DNA of 59,578 nucleotides from Prosthecobacter gellanilyticus (GCF_007992435.1 NZ_BKAG01000049.1:1-59578), one strand, 5' to 3'; counted from the stretch's first letter, positions 8,923 through 18,418 are shown. Numbers and translations are program-made. Notes: a model not told the origin generated them from the sequence alone.

Positions 8923-9285
8923 GGGGGAGGAAATGGGTTTTCTGTCAGGCAGCTTTAACTATTGAAATTATTCCGCACCACTGAAAATTAAAGCTTCGAT
9001 TTCAACTGTTTGCGAAAATTTTCAGTTTCGGAGTGTCCAGATTCTCGAAAATGAATGAGTTCAAAACAGATTGAGGCGGGTCTTGCGACCCGCCTCAGAA
9101 CTTTCGTGGTGACCAACAGCCAAGAAGGATACCAACGAGAAAGGGGCGATTTGGGGCGAGCTGAACTCAACTCACCTTTATCTGCTAGCATTCTGCCATG
9201 TCTGGTCGGGAATGCGTCAGCTGCAGGTGAGTGTGTTGTAAGAGCTTTGTGACCATTGGCAGGGCGGTCTGTTCACATTCCAGCC
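8923..9285. other. Intergenic stretch of 363 nt without a gene
   Basis: Short open frames here lack ribosome-binding sites and recognisable sequence. The only clear structure is the hairpin at 9073-9096. The segment next to 8922 is AT-rich and probably carries the promoter of the large NTPase gene. Confidence 0.6.
9073..9096 (-). terminator. Hairpin, likely terminator of the DUF4870-DUF4282 pair
   Basis: A perfect 10-bp stem (GAGGCGGGTC/GACCCGCCTC) with a 4-nt loop. On the minus strand it is followed by an interrupted T-rich stretch (AATCTGTTTTG). It lies about 190 nt beyond the end of the DUF4282 gene. Confidence 0.5.
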
Positions 9286-9624
9286 TCACATCTTCCGCAC
9301 CTTCTCCGCGATCTCAATGATGGCCAGGACCACCTCCATGATCACCCGGGCGCTGATCATGTACAGCAGGAAGGCCAGCGGGCCGGTGATGAACTTGAAC
9401 ATCCCGTAGAGCCATCCCTGGTCCCCGCCACCGCTGAACATCCACGTCAGCGCCGCCAGCAGCGCCGCACCCAGGCTCAGCGCATAGAGCAGGCGGATCA
9501 GGTGCGGCGTGACGAAGCGCTTGAAGGAGAAGTCCAGCAGCAGGTCCATCAGCGCCCGCAGCATGGCCCGGATGTTCGTCCAGGTGGTGGATGTTGAGGG
9601 CTGGTTGGATCCGGGCTGGCTCAT
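9286..9624 (-). CDS. DUF4282 family small membrane protein
   Basis: A 112-residue protein with an N-terminal soluble segment, a conserved 'LLDFSFKRFVTP' region and two hydrophobic helices (about 45-63 and 75-98), as in DUF4282 proteins. The function of the family is unknown. It follows the DUF4870 gene by 6 nt on the same strand, so the two are almost certainly one operon encoding small inner-membrane proteins. Confidence 0.82.
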   Translation of the reverse strand: MSQPGSNQPSTSTTWTNIRAMLRALMDLLLDFSFKRFVTPHLIRLLYALSLGAALLAALTWMFSGGGDQGWLYGMFKFITGPLAFLLYMISARVIMEVVLAIIEIAEKVRKM

Positions 9625-9630
9625 GAGGAC

Positions 9631-10026
9631 TTACTTGATCAGGCGCAGAATATACGGGTAGCGATAGGCCACTCCTTCATTCGACTTGATGGTGCCGATG
9701 ATGGCAAAGACCACTGCGGCGATGAAGACCGCAAGCCCCACCAGCAATGGAAGAATCAGGAATGAGGTGATGAAGCAGATGGCCCCCACAATGACCAGCG
9801 TGATCTGGAAGTTCAGCACCTCCTTGCCCTGATCATCCACAAACGGCATAGTATCCTTCTTGATCAGCCAGAGGACCAGCGGTCCAAGGACATTCCCAAA
9901 GGGGATGATGAAACCCGCAAAGAACAGAAGATGGCAGATCATGGCCATCGTGCGTTCATCTTTGGTAGGCCCGGTAGCACCGATTTGAGGTGCGCCGCCG
10001 TCTTGAGGAGGAGGTGTGCTTTCCAT
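9631..10026 (-). CDS. DUF4870 (Tic20-like) membrane protein
   Basis: A 131-residue protein with three or four hydrophobic helices. It shows the DUF4870 signature: a TKDERTMAMICHL start, a GPLVLWLIKKD segment, a 'VDDQGKEVLNFQ' loop and a C-terminal 'YRYPYILRLIK'. The start at 10026 is chosen because the family begins here; a much longer antisense frame over pyc extends upstream and is spurious. It is divergent from pyc with about 200 nt between. The biochemical role of the family is not established. Confidence 0.88.
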   Translation of the reverse strand: MESTPPPQDGGAPQIGATGPTKDERTMAMICHLLFFAGFIIPFGNVLGPLVLWLIKKDTMPFVDDQGKEVLNFQITLVIVGAICFITSFLILPLLVGLAVFIAAVVFAIIGTIKSNEGVAYRYPYILRLIK

Positions 10027-10224
10027 GACGGAGGAAAGCTGTCGCACACGGCTTTGTCTTCGCAAGACGGATTCCGCGAGATGAGTGACCGGCCCAGGAT
10101 CACATCTGGACGCATCTCCGCTAAAATCTGTGCCGTCCATGTCTTGCAAACCTACGCCTGCCGTGGAAAATCGCCCGCCGCATTCAACCTCGGCACCTGC
10201 TTCCCTTTCCCAACCCAACCCACC

Positions 10225-13200
10225 ATGCCCAAGAAGTCCGCCGCCAAAGCCGCTGCCAGCAAGCCCGCCGAATCGAGCATCCGCCCGATCAAAAAGCTCA
10301 TGGTCGCGAACCGCTCTGAAATCGCCATCCGCGTCATGCGCGCGGCCACAGAGCTCGGCATCCGCACGGTGGGCATCTATGCGGCCGAGGACCGCTTCTG
10401 CCCGCATCGTTTCAAGGCGGACGAGGCCTATGAGCTGAACAAGGACAAGGGACCTCTCGGCGCTTATCTCGACGTGCAGGGCATCGTCACCCTGGCCAAA
10501 GAGAAAGGCGTGGATGCCATCCACCCCGGTTACGGCTTCCTCAGTGAGAACCCGGACTTCTCCAAGGCCTGTAAAGACGCTGGCATCATCTTCATCGGCC
10601 CTGATGCGAAGATCCTGAACATGATGGGCGACAAAACCGCCGCCCGTAACGTGGCCCGCAAGCTCAATGTGCCGATCCTTGAAGGCACGGATGAGCCTGT
10701 CAGCGATCGCAAAGAAGCTCTCGCTGTGGCGAAGAAGATCGGCTTCCCGCTCATCATCAAAGCCGCCTTCGGTGGTGGTGGCCGCGGCATGCGCGTCGTG
10801 CGTGAGGCCAAGGATCTGGAAAAGCTGCTGGATGAAGCGCAGACGGAAGCCGAGCGCGCTTTCGGCAATGGCGCCGTCTTCCTCGAAAAGTTTGTGGGGA
10901 AAGCCAAGCACATCGAGGTACAGATCCTCGCGGACAAGCACGGCACTGTGCTGCATCTGCATGAGCGTGACTGCTCCGTGCAGCGCCGTCACCAAAAGGT
11001 CATCGAGCAGGCACCCAGCTATGGCGTGAAGCAGGAGATCATTGATGGTCTCTGTGATGCGGCGGTGAAGCTTGCCAAGGAGGTGAACTACACGCACGCA
11101 GGCACCGTCGAGTTCCTCGTCGATCACGAAAGTGGCGAGTGGTTCTTCATCGAGATGAATCCGCGCATTCAGGTGGAGCATACTGTCACCGAGGAGATCA
11201 CCGGCATCGACATTGTCCGCAGCCAGATCCTCATCGCCCAGGGCCACAAGATGCATGAGGAGCCTCTCGCCCTTCCTGCCCAACCAAATATTGAAAAAAG
11301 CGGCTATGCTGTGCAGTGCCGCATCACCACGGAAGATCCGGAGAACGGCTTCACGCCGGACTTTGGCAAGATCCTCACCTACCGCAGCGCCGGTGGTTTC
11401 GGCATCCGTCTGGACGGCGCCCTCGGCGCCACGAACGCCGTCATCACGCCTTACTATGATTCCATGCTGGTGAAGATGACCGTCTTCGCCCGCACCTATG
11501 AGCAGGCTTTGGACCGCATGGACCGTGGCCTCCGCGAGTTCCGCATCCGCGGCGTGAAAACCAACATCCCGTTCCTCATGAACGTGGTGCATCACGATGA
11601 GTTCCGCGCCGGCCAGGCCACCACGCGTTTCATCGACAACAATCCGCAGCTCCTGCAGTTCACCGCGCGCAAAGACCGCGCCACGAAGCTGCTCAGCTAT
11701 CTCGCGGATGTGAACGTGAACGGCAATCCCTTCGCGAAAGGTCACAAGCCCGGCGTCACCTTCTCCGCACCACCGGTGCCGAAGTATGATCACCGCGTGG
11801 CGCCAGCGAAAGGCACCAAGCAACTCCTCACCGAGATGGGGCCTGAGAAGTTCTGCAAAGGCTGGGTCGCCAAGGAGAAGCGTCTCCTGATCACGGACAC
11901 CACCATGCGTGACGCGCACCAGTCCCTGCTGGCCACCCGCATGCGCACCTTTGACATGCTCGCCGTGGCAGATGCCGTGGCGCGCCGCACGCCGAACCTC
12001 TTCTCCCTGGAGATGTGGGGCGGCGCCACCTTTGACGTGTCCATGCGCTTCCTCCGCGAGGATCCGTGGGACCGCCTGCGCTCCATCCGTGCCAAGGTGC
12101 CAAACATCCTCCTGCAGATGCTCTTCCGTGGTTCCAACGCTGTTGGTTATACCAACTACCCGGACAACGTGGTGAAGGGCTTCATCAAGCATGCCGCCTC
12201 GAACGGCATGGACATCTTCCGCATCTTTGACTCGCTGAACTACCTGCCCAACCTCACCGCCGCCATGGATGCCGTGCGCGAGGAGACGGACAGCATCTGC
12301 GAAGGCACTCTTTGTTATACCGGTGACATCCTGGATCCGAAGCGTGACAAGTATGACCTCAAGTACTACGTCCGCCTGGCCAAGGAGCTGGAAAAGATGG
12401 GCGCGCACATGCTCTGCATCAAGGACATGGCCGGCCTGGTCCGTCCCTTCGCCGCGAAGAAGCTGGTGAAGGCTCTGAAGGACGAGGTGGGCATCCCCAT
12501 CCACTTCCACACGCATGACACCAGCGGCCTGAACGCCTCCAGCTACCTCGAGGCTTCCATCGCTGGCGTGGACGTGGTGGATGCCGCCATCTCCAGCCTT
12601 TCCGGCGGCACCGCGCAGCCGAACCTGAACTCCATCGTCGCTGCCATGCAGCACACGCCGCGTGACACCGGTCTCGACACCGAGGCGCTGCAGGAATTCA
12701 GCGATTACTGGGCTGCTGTCCGCACCTTCTACAAGCCTTTCGACACCGCCGAGCCTTACGGCACCGCCGAGGTCTATCTTCACGAGATGCCTGGCGGCCA
12801 GTACACGAACCTCAAGGAGCAGGCCACCGGCATGGGCATGGCTGCCCGCTGGCCGGAGATCGCCCACGCTTATGCGGAGGTGAACCAACTCTGTGGTGAC
12901 ATCGTCAAGGTCACGCCTTCCTCCAAAGTCGTCGGCGACCTCGCCATCGAGTGCGTCGCCCGCGGCGTGAAGCCCAACGACATCTTCAGCCTCCAGGGCA
13001 CGAAGTGGAGCAAGGACGTCACCAGCATGTTTGAAGGTTGGTTAGGTGAACCCTTCTACGGCATGGAGCCTGCCAAGGCTGCCGACAGCCGCAAGAAGTG
13101 GAACAAACTGGCCGATGCCATCGTCGGCAAGGACGGCAAGCGCATCAAAGGCCGCCCCGGCACCCACGCCGCCAAGATCAAGCTCGACGACGTGCGCGCC

Positions 13201-13764
13201 GAGCTCAAAGGCAAGCTCAAGAAGGACCCCACCGAGGACGATGTCTGGAGCTACCTCATGTATCCAGACGTGTTCCTGAAGTTCGCGGACTTCCGCAAGG
13301 CTCATGGCGACGTCTCCGTGCTCCCCACCCCGGCCTATTACTATGGCCTGCGTGACAAGGAGGAGATCAACGTCAACCTTGAGGAGGGCAAGACCCTCTT
13401 CGTCCGCCTGCTGAACATGACCGAGCCGGATGTGAACGGCCAGCAGACCGCCATCTTCGAGCTGAACGGCTACCCACGCCACACCACCGTCACCAACAAG
13501 GCTCTCGCGAAAGACGCCGTCACCAAGGCCAAGGCTGATCCTGCTGACAAATTCCAGGTCGGCGCCCCCATGCCCGGCATGGTCGCCAGCATCGCCGTCG
13601 CCGTCGGTCAGAAGGTCAAGGAAGGCGAAACCCTCCTCACCCTCGAAGCCATGAAGATGTTCGCCGCCGTCGCCTCCCCCACCGCCGGCACCGTCACCGA
13701 AATCTGCACCAAGATCGGCGAGAGTGTGGAGAGCAAGGACCTTTTGGTTAGGCTTGGGAAGTGA
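10225..13764 (+). CDS. pyc: Pyruvate carboxylase
   Basis: A 1,179-residue, full-length cytosolic enzyme that carboxylates pyruvate to oxaloacetate (anaplerosis and gluconeogenesis). Domains in order: biotin carboxylase with the ATP-grasp glycine loop AAFGGGGRGM (about 181-190), carboxyltransferase from about 553 (TDTTMRDAHQS) with the CIKDMAGLVRP active-site segment near 730, and a C-terminal biotinyl domain with EAMKM, where Lys at about 1144 carries biotin. The start at 10225 is chosen because the family begins at the basic leader MPKKSAAK; the open frame extends 98 codons further upstream without family similarity. Near residue 938 a rare TTA codon sits inside a GGTTAGG word. Confidence 0.97.
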   Translation: MPKKSAAKAAASKPAESSIRPIKKLMVANRSEIAIRVMRAATELGIRTVGIYAAEDRFCPHRFKADEAYELNKDKGPLGAYLDVQGIVTLAKEKGVDAIHPGYGFLSENPDFSKACKDAGIIFIGPDAKILNMMGDKTAARNVARKLNVPILEGTDEPVSDRKEALAVAKKIGFPLIIKAAFGGGGRGMRVVREAKDLEKLLDEAQTEAERAFGNGAVFLEKFVGKAKHIEVQILADKHGTVLHLHERDCSVQRRHQKVIEQAPSYGVKQEIIDGLCDAAVKLAKEVNYTHAGTVEFLVDHESGEWFFIEMNPRIQVEHTVTEEITGIDIVRSQILIAQGHKMHEEPLALPAQPNIEKSGYAVQCRITTEDPENGFTPDFGKILTYRSAGGFGIRLDGALGATNAVITPYYDSMLVKMTVFARTYEQALDRMDRGLREFRIRGVKTNIPFLMNVVHHDEFRAGQATTRFIDNNPQLLQFTARKDRATKLLSYLADVNVNGNPFAKGHKPGVTFSAPPVPKYDHRVAPAKGTKQLLTEMGPEKFCKGWVAKEKRLLITDTTMRDAHQSLLATRMRTFDMLAVADAVARRTPNLFSLEMWGGATFDVSMRFLREDPWDRLRSIRAKVPNILLQMLFRGSNAVGYTNYPDNVVKGFIKHAASNGMDIFRIFDSLNYLPNLTAAMDAVREETDSICEGTLCYTGDILDPKRDKYDLKYYVRLAKELEKMGAHMLCIKDMAGLVRPFAAKKLVKALKDEVGIPIHFHTHDTSGLNASSYLEASIAGVDVVDAAISSLSGGTAQPNLNSIVAAMQHTPRDTGLDTEALQEFSDYWAAVRTFYKPFDTAEPYGTAEVYLHEMPGGQYTNLKEQATGMGMAARWPEIAHAYAEVNQLCGDIVKVTPSSKVVGDLAIECVARGVKPNDIFSLQGTKWSKDVTSMFEGWLGEPFYGMEPAKAADSRKKWNKLADAIVGKDGKRIKGRPGTHAAKIKLDDVRAELKGKLKKDPTEDDVWSYLMYPDVFLKFADFRKAHGDVSVLPTPAYYYGLRDKEEINVNLEEGKTLFVRLLNMTEPDVNGQQTAIFELNGYPRHTTVTNKALAKDAVTKAKADPADKFQVGAPMPGMVASIAVAVGQKVKEGETLLTLEAMKMFAAVASPTAGTVTEICTKIGESVESKDLLVRLGK

Positions 13765-13802
13765 TTGCGCTAGTGGTCCTAGTTAGGTAGCCTTGTATAT
13801 AT

Positions 13803-14390
13803 ATGAAGCTTCAAAAAGTCGAGATTCGTAACTATAGGTCTATAAAAAGTCTCGATTTTGTCTTCGAACCTCGGTGTAGAGTTCTTGTTGGCATTAATGA
13901 GTCGGGAAAGTCAAACATCCTGAATGCATTGGCTCACCTTGACCCTGATATCCCTGCTAGCAAAAAAGATGTTCGCGAACCAGGGAGAGATGAGGATGCT
14001 ATGCCAGAGGGTAAAATCTTGTTTAAGTTTCGTCTTGATGATTCGGAATGTGATGAGATCTGCCGTGAAATGGCTAATCATCTTCAGGGTTTTGACCCAG
14101 ATGGGCCGAAAATTGCCAGCTTCAAAGGTGTTGAATACACATTGAGGCAATTTGCGTATGCCCGACGCGATGTGCTTTGGAGAGTTAAGCTGAACGAAGA
14201 AGAGAAAGGTGCAGCCGTCTTCTCATTAGATCATCAGTGGACATTGATTGGAAAATTTGGAGTTCCAAAAGCTCTTTCTAAGACTGCGGTAACTCTTCCG
14301 GACGGGACTGCGGTATTTGTGAGGTATGGGCATTTTTCGATGTGCCGAAGACACAGGAATCCCTGCGGACGATATGTTAATCGAAGCTAG
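13803..14390 (+). CDS. OLD/AAA15-like ATPase, N-terminal fragment
   Basis: The first 195 codons of an ABC-type ATPase related to OLD-family nucleases. The start is typical (MKLQKVEIRNYRSIKSL), with a Walker A motif GINESGKSN at 30-38. The frame ends at 14390, while the homologous protein continues in the +1 frame from about 14335. The junction falls in a run of five T at 14333-14337. The region is clearly AT-richer than its neighbours, and the preceding spacer contains TATATAT. Intact relatives act as phage-defence or DNA-repair ATPase-nucleases. Here the gene is probably broken, unless the frameshift is a sequencing error or is programmed. Confidence 0.75.
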   Translation: MKLQKVEIRNYRSIKSLDFVFEPRCRVLVGINESGKSNILNALAHLDPDIPASKKDVREPGRDEDAMPEGKILFKFRLDDSECDEICREMANHLQGFDPDGPKIASFKGVEYTLRQFAYARRDVLWRVKLNEEEKGAAVFSLDHQWTLIGKFGVPKALSKTAVTLPDGTAVFVRYGHFSMCRRHRNPCGRYVNRS

Positions 14391-15735
14391 AGCTGCCTCG
14401 CTCAACGACCTGTTTGCACGGTGTTCCAAACGCCTGTTGCCAGCAAAGCTTCCTCCAGTCATTTTTTGGTCATACACAGAGCGAAACCTTCTGCCAGCAT
14501 CAATCGACACAGACACTTTCGTTGCCGATCCGAATTCATGTTGTCCACTGAAGCATATGTTTGCTTTAGCGGGGTTCGAGAACGCATCAGAAGCAATAAC
14601 GACCGCCATTGAGCGAGGTCGAGTGCGAAACCTGCTTGAGAGGGTGTCCGAATCGACAACAAAGCACATGCGCCAAGTGTGGCGTGATCTGAAGAATATT
14701 AAGGTAGAACTTGCGGAGAATGGTGATCAAATCGATGCCTTTGTCCGGGACTGTGAGAACGTGTATGAGTTCGCTCGTCGTAGTGATGGTTTTAAACGGT
14801 TTTTCACCTTTCTGCTGATGATCTCAGCGAAAGTGCAAACCAACTCGCTAGAGGGTGCCATGTACTTGCATGATGAACCGGAAATTGGGCTGCATCCTTC
14901 TGGCGCGCAATACTTGAGAGATGAGCTAATCAAGATATCGAAATCGAACATGGTCGTATATAGCACTCATTCGATCTTTATGATTGATCGTGAGAATATT
15001 GGACGGCATCTGATTGTTAAAAAAGACGATGAAGTCACTTCTGCTACACCGGTTAACCATACAAACATAGTTGACGAGGAGGTAATTTATAATGCCCTTG
15101 GCTGGTCAGTGTTTGAATCGTTGAAGGAAATAAATTTGCTTTTTGAAGGCTGGCGAGATCACCGCCTCTTTAAAGTGGCCATTACAAAGCTGCCCAGTTC
15201 ACATAAGAGCAAGTTGGCGCTCCTTCGGACTTGCGGTTCATGCTTTGCGAAGGGTGTAAAGGACATTCGCAATGTTACGCCGTTGCTTGAGTTGGCTAAC
15301 CGCAGGTGTTTGATTATTTCAGATAGCGACGCTGTGGCAAAGCAAGGGCAACGAGAGTATCATGGTTGGGGATCTTGGTTTTGCTACGATGATTTGGATT
15401 CAACCTCGCCATTAACCGCAGAGGATTATGTCAAACCTATTGCCCTAGTGGAGGCGATGAAAAAGATAGCTGACAGGAACGACGTTCAAGTAGACAGCTA
15501 CCCTAGCTTTGCATCAGTCAGATCGGACCGTCTCGGATTCGTTAGGAATTGGTTTCGGCAACACATTCAAACTGACAAAGCTGGATTGGATACCTTGATG
15601 CATGAATTTAAGTCGTTGGTGTTTAACGACATCAAACCCGCGGAAATTGAGCCATCATATTATGATATGTTGAAGGCACTTACTGCGAAGCTTGATAAGC
15701 AGAAGACAGTTTCAGGCACGGCTTTATTGGCCTAA
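14326..15735 (+). CDS. OLD-like ATPase C-terminal part with Toprim-like nuclease domain
   Basis: A 469-residue frame overlapping the previous one by 65 nt. It carries the Walker B/D-loop segment LHDEPEIGLHP (181-191), the H-loop YSTHS (212-216), and then a Toprim-like half with LLFEGWRDHRLF (Glu274, Asp278) and IISDSD (Asp333, Asp335). Together with the upstream fragment this makes a complete OLD-type ATPase-Toprim protein of about 640 residues. A TGA at 14320-14322 stops this frame upstream, so the ATG at 14326 is only the first possible start and may not be used. Its end overlaps the convergent lactonase gene by 12 nt. No UvrD-like (GajB) or Septu-type partner is next to it. Confidence 0.75.
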   Translation: MGIFRCAEDTGIPADDMLIEARAASLNDLFARCSKRLLPAKLPPVIFWSYTERNLLPASIDTDTFVADPNSCCPLKHMFALAGFENASEAITTAIERGRVRNLLERVSESTTKHMRQVWRDLKNIKVELAENGDQIDAFVRDCENVYEFARRSDGFKRFFTFLLMISAKVQTNSLEGAMYLHDEPEIGLHPSGAQYLRDELIKISKSNMVVYSTHSIFMIDRENIGRHLIVKKDDEVTSATPVNHTNIVDEEVIYNALGWSVFESLKEINLLFEGWRDHRLFKVAITKLPSSHKSKLALLRTCGSCFAKGVKDIRNVTPLLELANRRCLIISDSDAVAKQGQREYHGWGSWFCYDDLDSTSPLTAEDYVKPIALVEAMKKIADRNDVQVDSYPSFASVRSDRLGFVRNWFRQHIQTDKAGLDTLMHEFKSLVFNDIKPAEIEPSYYDMLKALTAKLDKQKTVSGTALLA

Positions 15736-17001
15736 CAGTTTATCTGAGCTCTTTCCCCCCAGCGCATGAAACACAATCTGCGAGGGATTCCCCACGGGTG
15801 TGTACTGACCGGTGAACGTCAGTTTCCCGCTGGCCTTGTCCACCTTGAAGGTGGCGATGTGGTCGGCGCGCTGGTTGCAGCAGTGCAGGAAGGTGCCTGA
15901 GGGATCAAAGGTGAAACTGCGTGGGTAGTCGCCGTGGGTCCATTCTTCAGTGACATAGGTTAGCGTGCCATCCGCGCCGACGGTGAAGATGCCGATGCTG
16001 TCGTGCAGGCGGTTGCCGGCGTAGACGAACTTGCCGTCGGCGGAGACGAGGATCTCGGAGCAGAAATTGCTGCCCGCATAGCCCGGCGGCAGGCTGGAGA
16101 TGGTCTGGCGTGCGGTGAGGCGGCCGTTCTGCGGATCGAAGTCAAAAAGCACGACCGTCGAGCCTTCCTCCTGGATGCTGTAGAGCCACTTACCGTTCGG
16201 ATGAAAGGCGAAGTGACGCGGGCCATCACCCGGCGGAAGACTAACGAAAGGTGTGTCAGCGGGTGTGAGCTTGCCTTTCTCGGCATCAAACTTCCAAACA
16301 AAGATCTGGTCCAGCCCCAGATCCACGTGCAGCACCCATTTGCCGGAGGGATCGGCCTCGATCATGTGCGCGTGTGTCTGGTCATGCCCGCTGAAGGCGA
16401 AACTGCCGGGGGCAGCGTTCGTGGCCTTGGTCGGGCCTACGGTGCCGCTGTCCTTCTTCACGTCCGTGGCCTCGCCCAAGCTGCCGTCCGCCTGGATGGG
16501 AAGCACGGCGATGCTGCCGCCAAAGTAGTTCGCCACAAGCACAAACTTGCCGTTCGGATGCACGGTGAGATGCGCCGGGCCTTTGCCACCGGAGCGCACG
16601 CTGTTGAGCGGCTTCAGCTCACCTGTCGCAGGATCGATCTTGAAGGCGCTGACGCTGCCGGACTCATCATCACCCTGGCGCTCCGTTTCATTGCCAGAGT
16701 AAAGATGCGTGCGAGCTGGATTCAGCGCCAGACAACTCGGGCTCGTGCCCATCTCATGCACACCGATGGGTGAAAACTTTCCCGTGCTGCGATCCATCTC
16801 AAAGAGATGAATGCCACGTCCATTCCCTGGCGGCAGATCCACCTGCGTCGACCGCATGTTCTTCAGAGGCGAGGTGTAGGTGCCCACATAGGCGATGAGC
16901 TTTCCCGATCCTTCCGCGGCCACGGAAGACAGGGAAGGTGCGAGTATCGCGGCAGCGGCGGTGCGGAGAAACGAGCGACGTGAGGGCAGGGGATCAGACA
17001 T
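15724..17001 (-). CDS. Lactonase family (6-phosphogluconolactonase-like beta-propeller), Tat-exported
   Basis: A 425-residue protein with a Tat signal (SRRSFLRTAAAA) followed by a seven-bladed propeller. Family signatures include YVGTYT near the N-terminus, repeated 'GPAHLTVHPNGKFVLVANY' and 'GPRHFAFHPNGKWLYS' blades, and a C-terminal 'GNPSQIVFHALG'. Cytosolic relatives hydrolyse 6-phosphogluconolactone or cyclic lactones; the Tat signal puts this one outside the cytoplasm, so its substrate is open. It is followed by the acquired OLD-like gene in convergent orientation. Confidence 0.9.
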   Translation of the reverse strand: MSDPLPSRRSFLRTAAAAILAPSLSSVAAEGSGKLIAYVGTYTSPLKNMRSTQVDLPPGNGRGIHLFEMDRSTGKFSPIGVHEMGTSPSCLALNPARTHLYSGNETERQGDDESGSVSAFKIDPATGELKPLNSVRSGGKGPAHLTVHPNGKFVLVANYFGGSIAVLPIQADGSLGEATDVKKDSGTVGPTKATNAAPGSFAFSGHDQTHAHMIEADPSGKWVLHVDLGLDQIFVWKFDAEKGKLTPADTPFVSLPPGDGPRHFAFHPNGKWLYSIQEEGSTVVLFDFDPQNGRLTARQTISSLPPGYAGSNFCSEILVSADGKFVYAGNRLHDSIGIFTVGADGTLTYVTEEWTHGDYPRSFTFDPSGTFLHCCNQRADHIATFKVDKASGKLTFTGQYTPVGNPSQIVFHALGGKSSDKLLGQ

Positions 17002-17080
17002 GGTGTCTTCAGCAAACGCAGCTCACGGCGATGCTTGTGCACCGCCATGAGCATGAATGCATATCATTATGCCGCCTGCT

Positions 17081-18181
17081 TCATTTCTTGATGATGCTCC
17101 GCCTCAGCCACTTCCCATCATTCTTGTCGTCAGCGGTCTCAAAGAGGCAGGTTTCATCAGACTCCGCGCTCACATGTTTGAGGCTGCCCTGAAGCGGCTT
17201 TTTCGTGGCAGGGCTTTCTTCGGCCTTAGAGATGAACTTCATCACCTCTTCACTCGCCGCAGGCTTCTCGGCCTTCTTCGCATCCGCGAGCGAGATCGCC
17301 TCAGCGGCGATGCCCTCCAGCAGCTTTGGCCACACACGGCGGAAGAGATCATGCCCGGCGAAGATCTCCGCGCTGTTGACCTCGCCATTGATGACAAATA
17401 CCACCCCCAGGCTGCGTGGCGATTTCTCCACAGCGCCTAACAAGGAGTCTTTAAAGGCGCCGATCTTTGTTTTGAGGTCCTTGTCCTCCAGGGTGAGCTG
17501 CAGGGAGCTCGCAGAGGCGGCAGGCTTCACATCCTTGCCGATGTTGCGGCTGATCTTCTCCTGCGTTTCCGCCACGGATTTCCACACCTCGCCCTGATTG
17601 GCCGCCTTGCGCACCGCGATCTTGCCTTCCTTGCTCGCGATCACATTTTTGGACGAACCAAAGTCACTCACGCTCTCGCCGCCGCGCTTTCTCCAGCGTC
17701 CCTGCTCCACGCAGAAGGAACCCACCGGCACCTCGCCAGACTTCGGTTTCAGAGGCAGATCACTGGCCAGTGTGCGGTCCTGCTGCCCGCCTTTCACAAT
17801 GTCTCCTGCCATGATGAAGACCTCCTTGTCGTCTCCACGATTCTGCACGGTGAGCTCATTGACCTGCCCCGTCTCCTTCACCATCACCCCCTTCTTCTTC
17901 AGGCTCATCGCCTCGTCCAGCGTCAGCACCTGCGTGGTGTCCGCCAGATCATCACCTTCGATGAGGTAGACGTCGAGGTTGGCATGCGTCAGTGGCGTGC
18001 TGGCCTGCACCTTGCCTGCCAGACGTTTCAGCGTCGCAGGTTCTGCTTTTTCAGCAGGAGCTTGTTCGATCGTGTTACGCGATGTTTGCCGGGTCCGGGA
18101 CTGGCCTGATGGAGAAACAGACTGCTGGGCCAGCAGCGCAGTGGCTGCGGCCAGGACAACGATGAGGTAGATAGGTTTCAT
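17081..18181 (-). CDS. ARPP-1 (DUF6569) family exported protein
   Basis: A 366-residue protein with an N-terminal signal peptide (MKPIYLIVVLAAATALLAQQ). The core shows the ARPP-1/DUF6569 pattern: VYLIEGDD, a LTLDEAM..KGVMVKETG segment, VNELTVQNRGD, and VFIMAGDIVKGGQQDRTL. A later segment (GVVFVINGEVNSAEIFAGHDLFR) matches the second half of the family. These domains are known from associations with phosphatase/rhodanese-type genes, and their activity is unproven. It lies upstream of the lactonase gene on the same strand with a 79-nt gap. Confidence 0.82.
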   Translation of the reverse strand: MKPIYLIVVLAAATALLAQQSVSPSGQSRTRQTSRNTIEQAPAEKAEPATLKRLAGKVQASTPLTHANLDVYLIEGDDLADTTQVLTLDEAMSLKKKGVMVKETGQVNELTVQNRGDDKEVFIMAGDIVKGGQQDRTLASDLPLKPKSGEVPVGSFCVEQGRWRKRGGESVSDFGSSKNVIASKEGKIAVRKAANQGEVWKSVAETQEKISRNIGKDVKPAASASSLQLTLEDKDLKTKIGAFKDSLLGAVEKSPRSLGVVFVINGEVNSAEIFAGHDLFRRVWPKLLEGIAAEAISLADAKKAEKPAASEEVMKFISKAEESPATKKPLQGSLKHVSAESDETCLFETADDKNDGKWLRRSIIKK

Positions 18182-18280
18182 GGCGAGGATGGAAGGATTC
18201 CACGCTCAGCATGCGGGCCGGCTCAGTGCAGGTCTGTAAAGCGAAGGTAAAACCAGGCCGGTTCGCGGCTGTACGTTGTT

Positions 18281-18294
18281 CACGCTTCAGCGTG
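18281..18294. repeat. Short REP-like palindrome CACGCT-tc-AGCGTG
   Basis: A 6-bp perfect inverted repeat with a 2-nt loop in the spacer between two divergent exported-protein genes. It resembles the other palindromic intergenic repeats of the window, but it is short and could be incidental. Confidence 0.35.
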
Positions 18295-18418
18295 TCTGGA
18301 ACGCCCCCGAAACTTTTTTCACGAATCTCCGCAAGTTCCGGAAGTGACCTGCATCAGCGCTGTGAACAGGGGGCGCTCCGGTGCCCGAAAATATCAAAAC
18401 TTCATCTCCACTCCTTCC

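Noticed and set aside
8988..9252. Overlapping short frames on both strands around the 9073-9096 hairpin
   Set aside because: Both run through the hairpin, lack start signals and show no protein-like pattern.
9931..10224. In-frame upstream extension of pyc
   Set aside because: No family similarity and no start context; it also overlaps the divergent DUF4870 gene and its promoter.
10027..12888. Very long antisense open frame over pyc (to 1,085 codons with DUF4870)
   Set aside because: Only the part up to 10026 has family similarity; the rest is the low-stop antisense frame of a GC-rich gene.
13803..15735. Gabija or Septu system
   Set aside because: The OLD-like protein resembles the ATPase component, but no UvrD-like helicase or HNH partner is adjacent.
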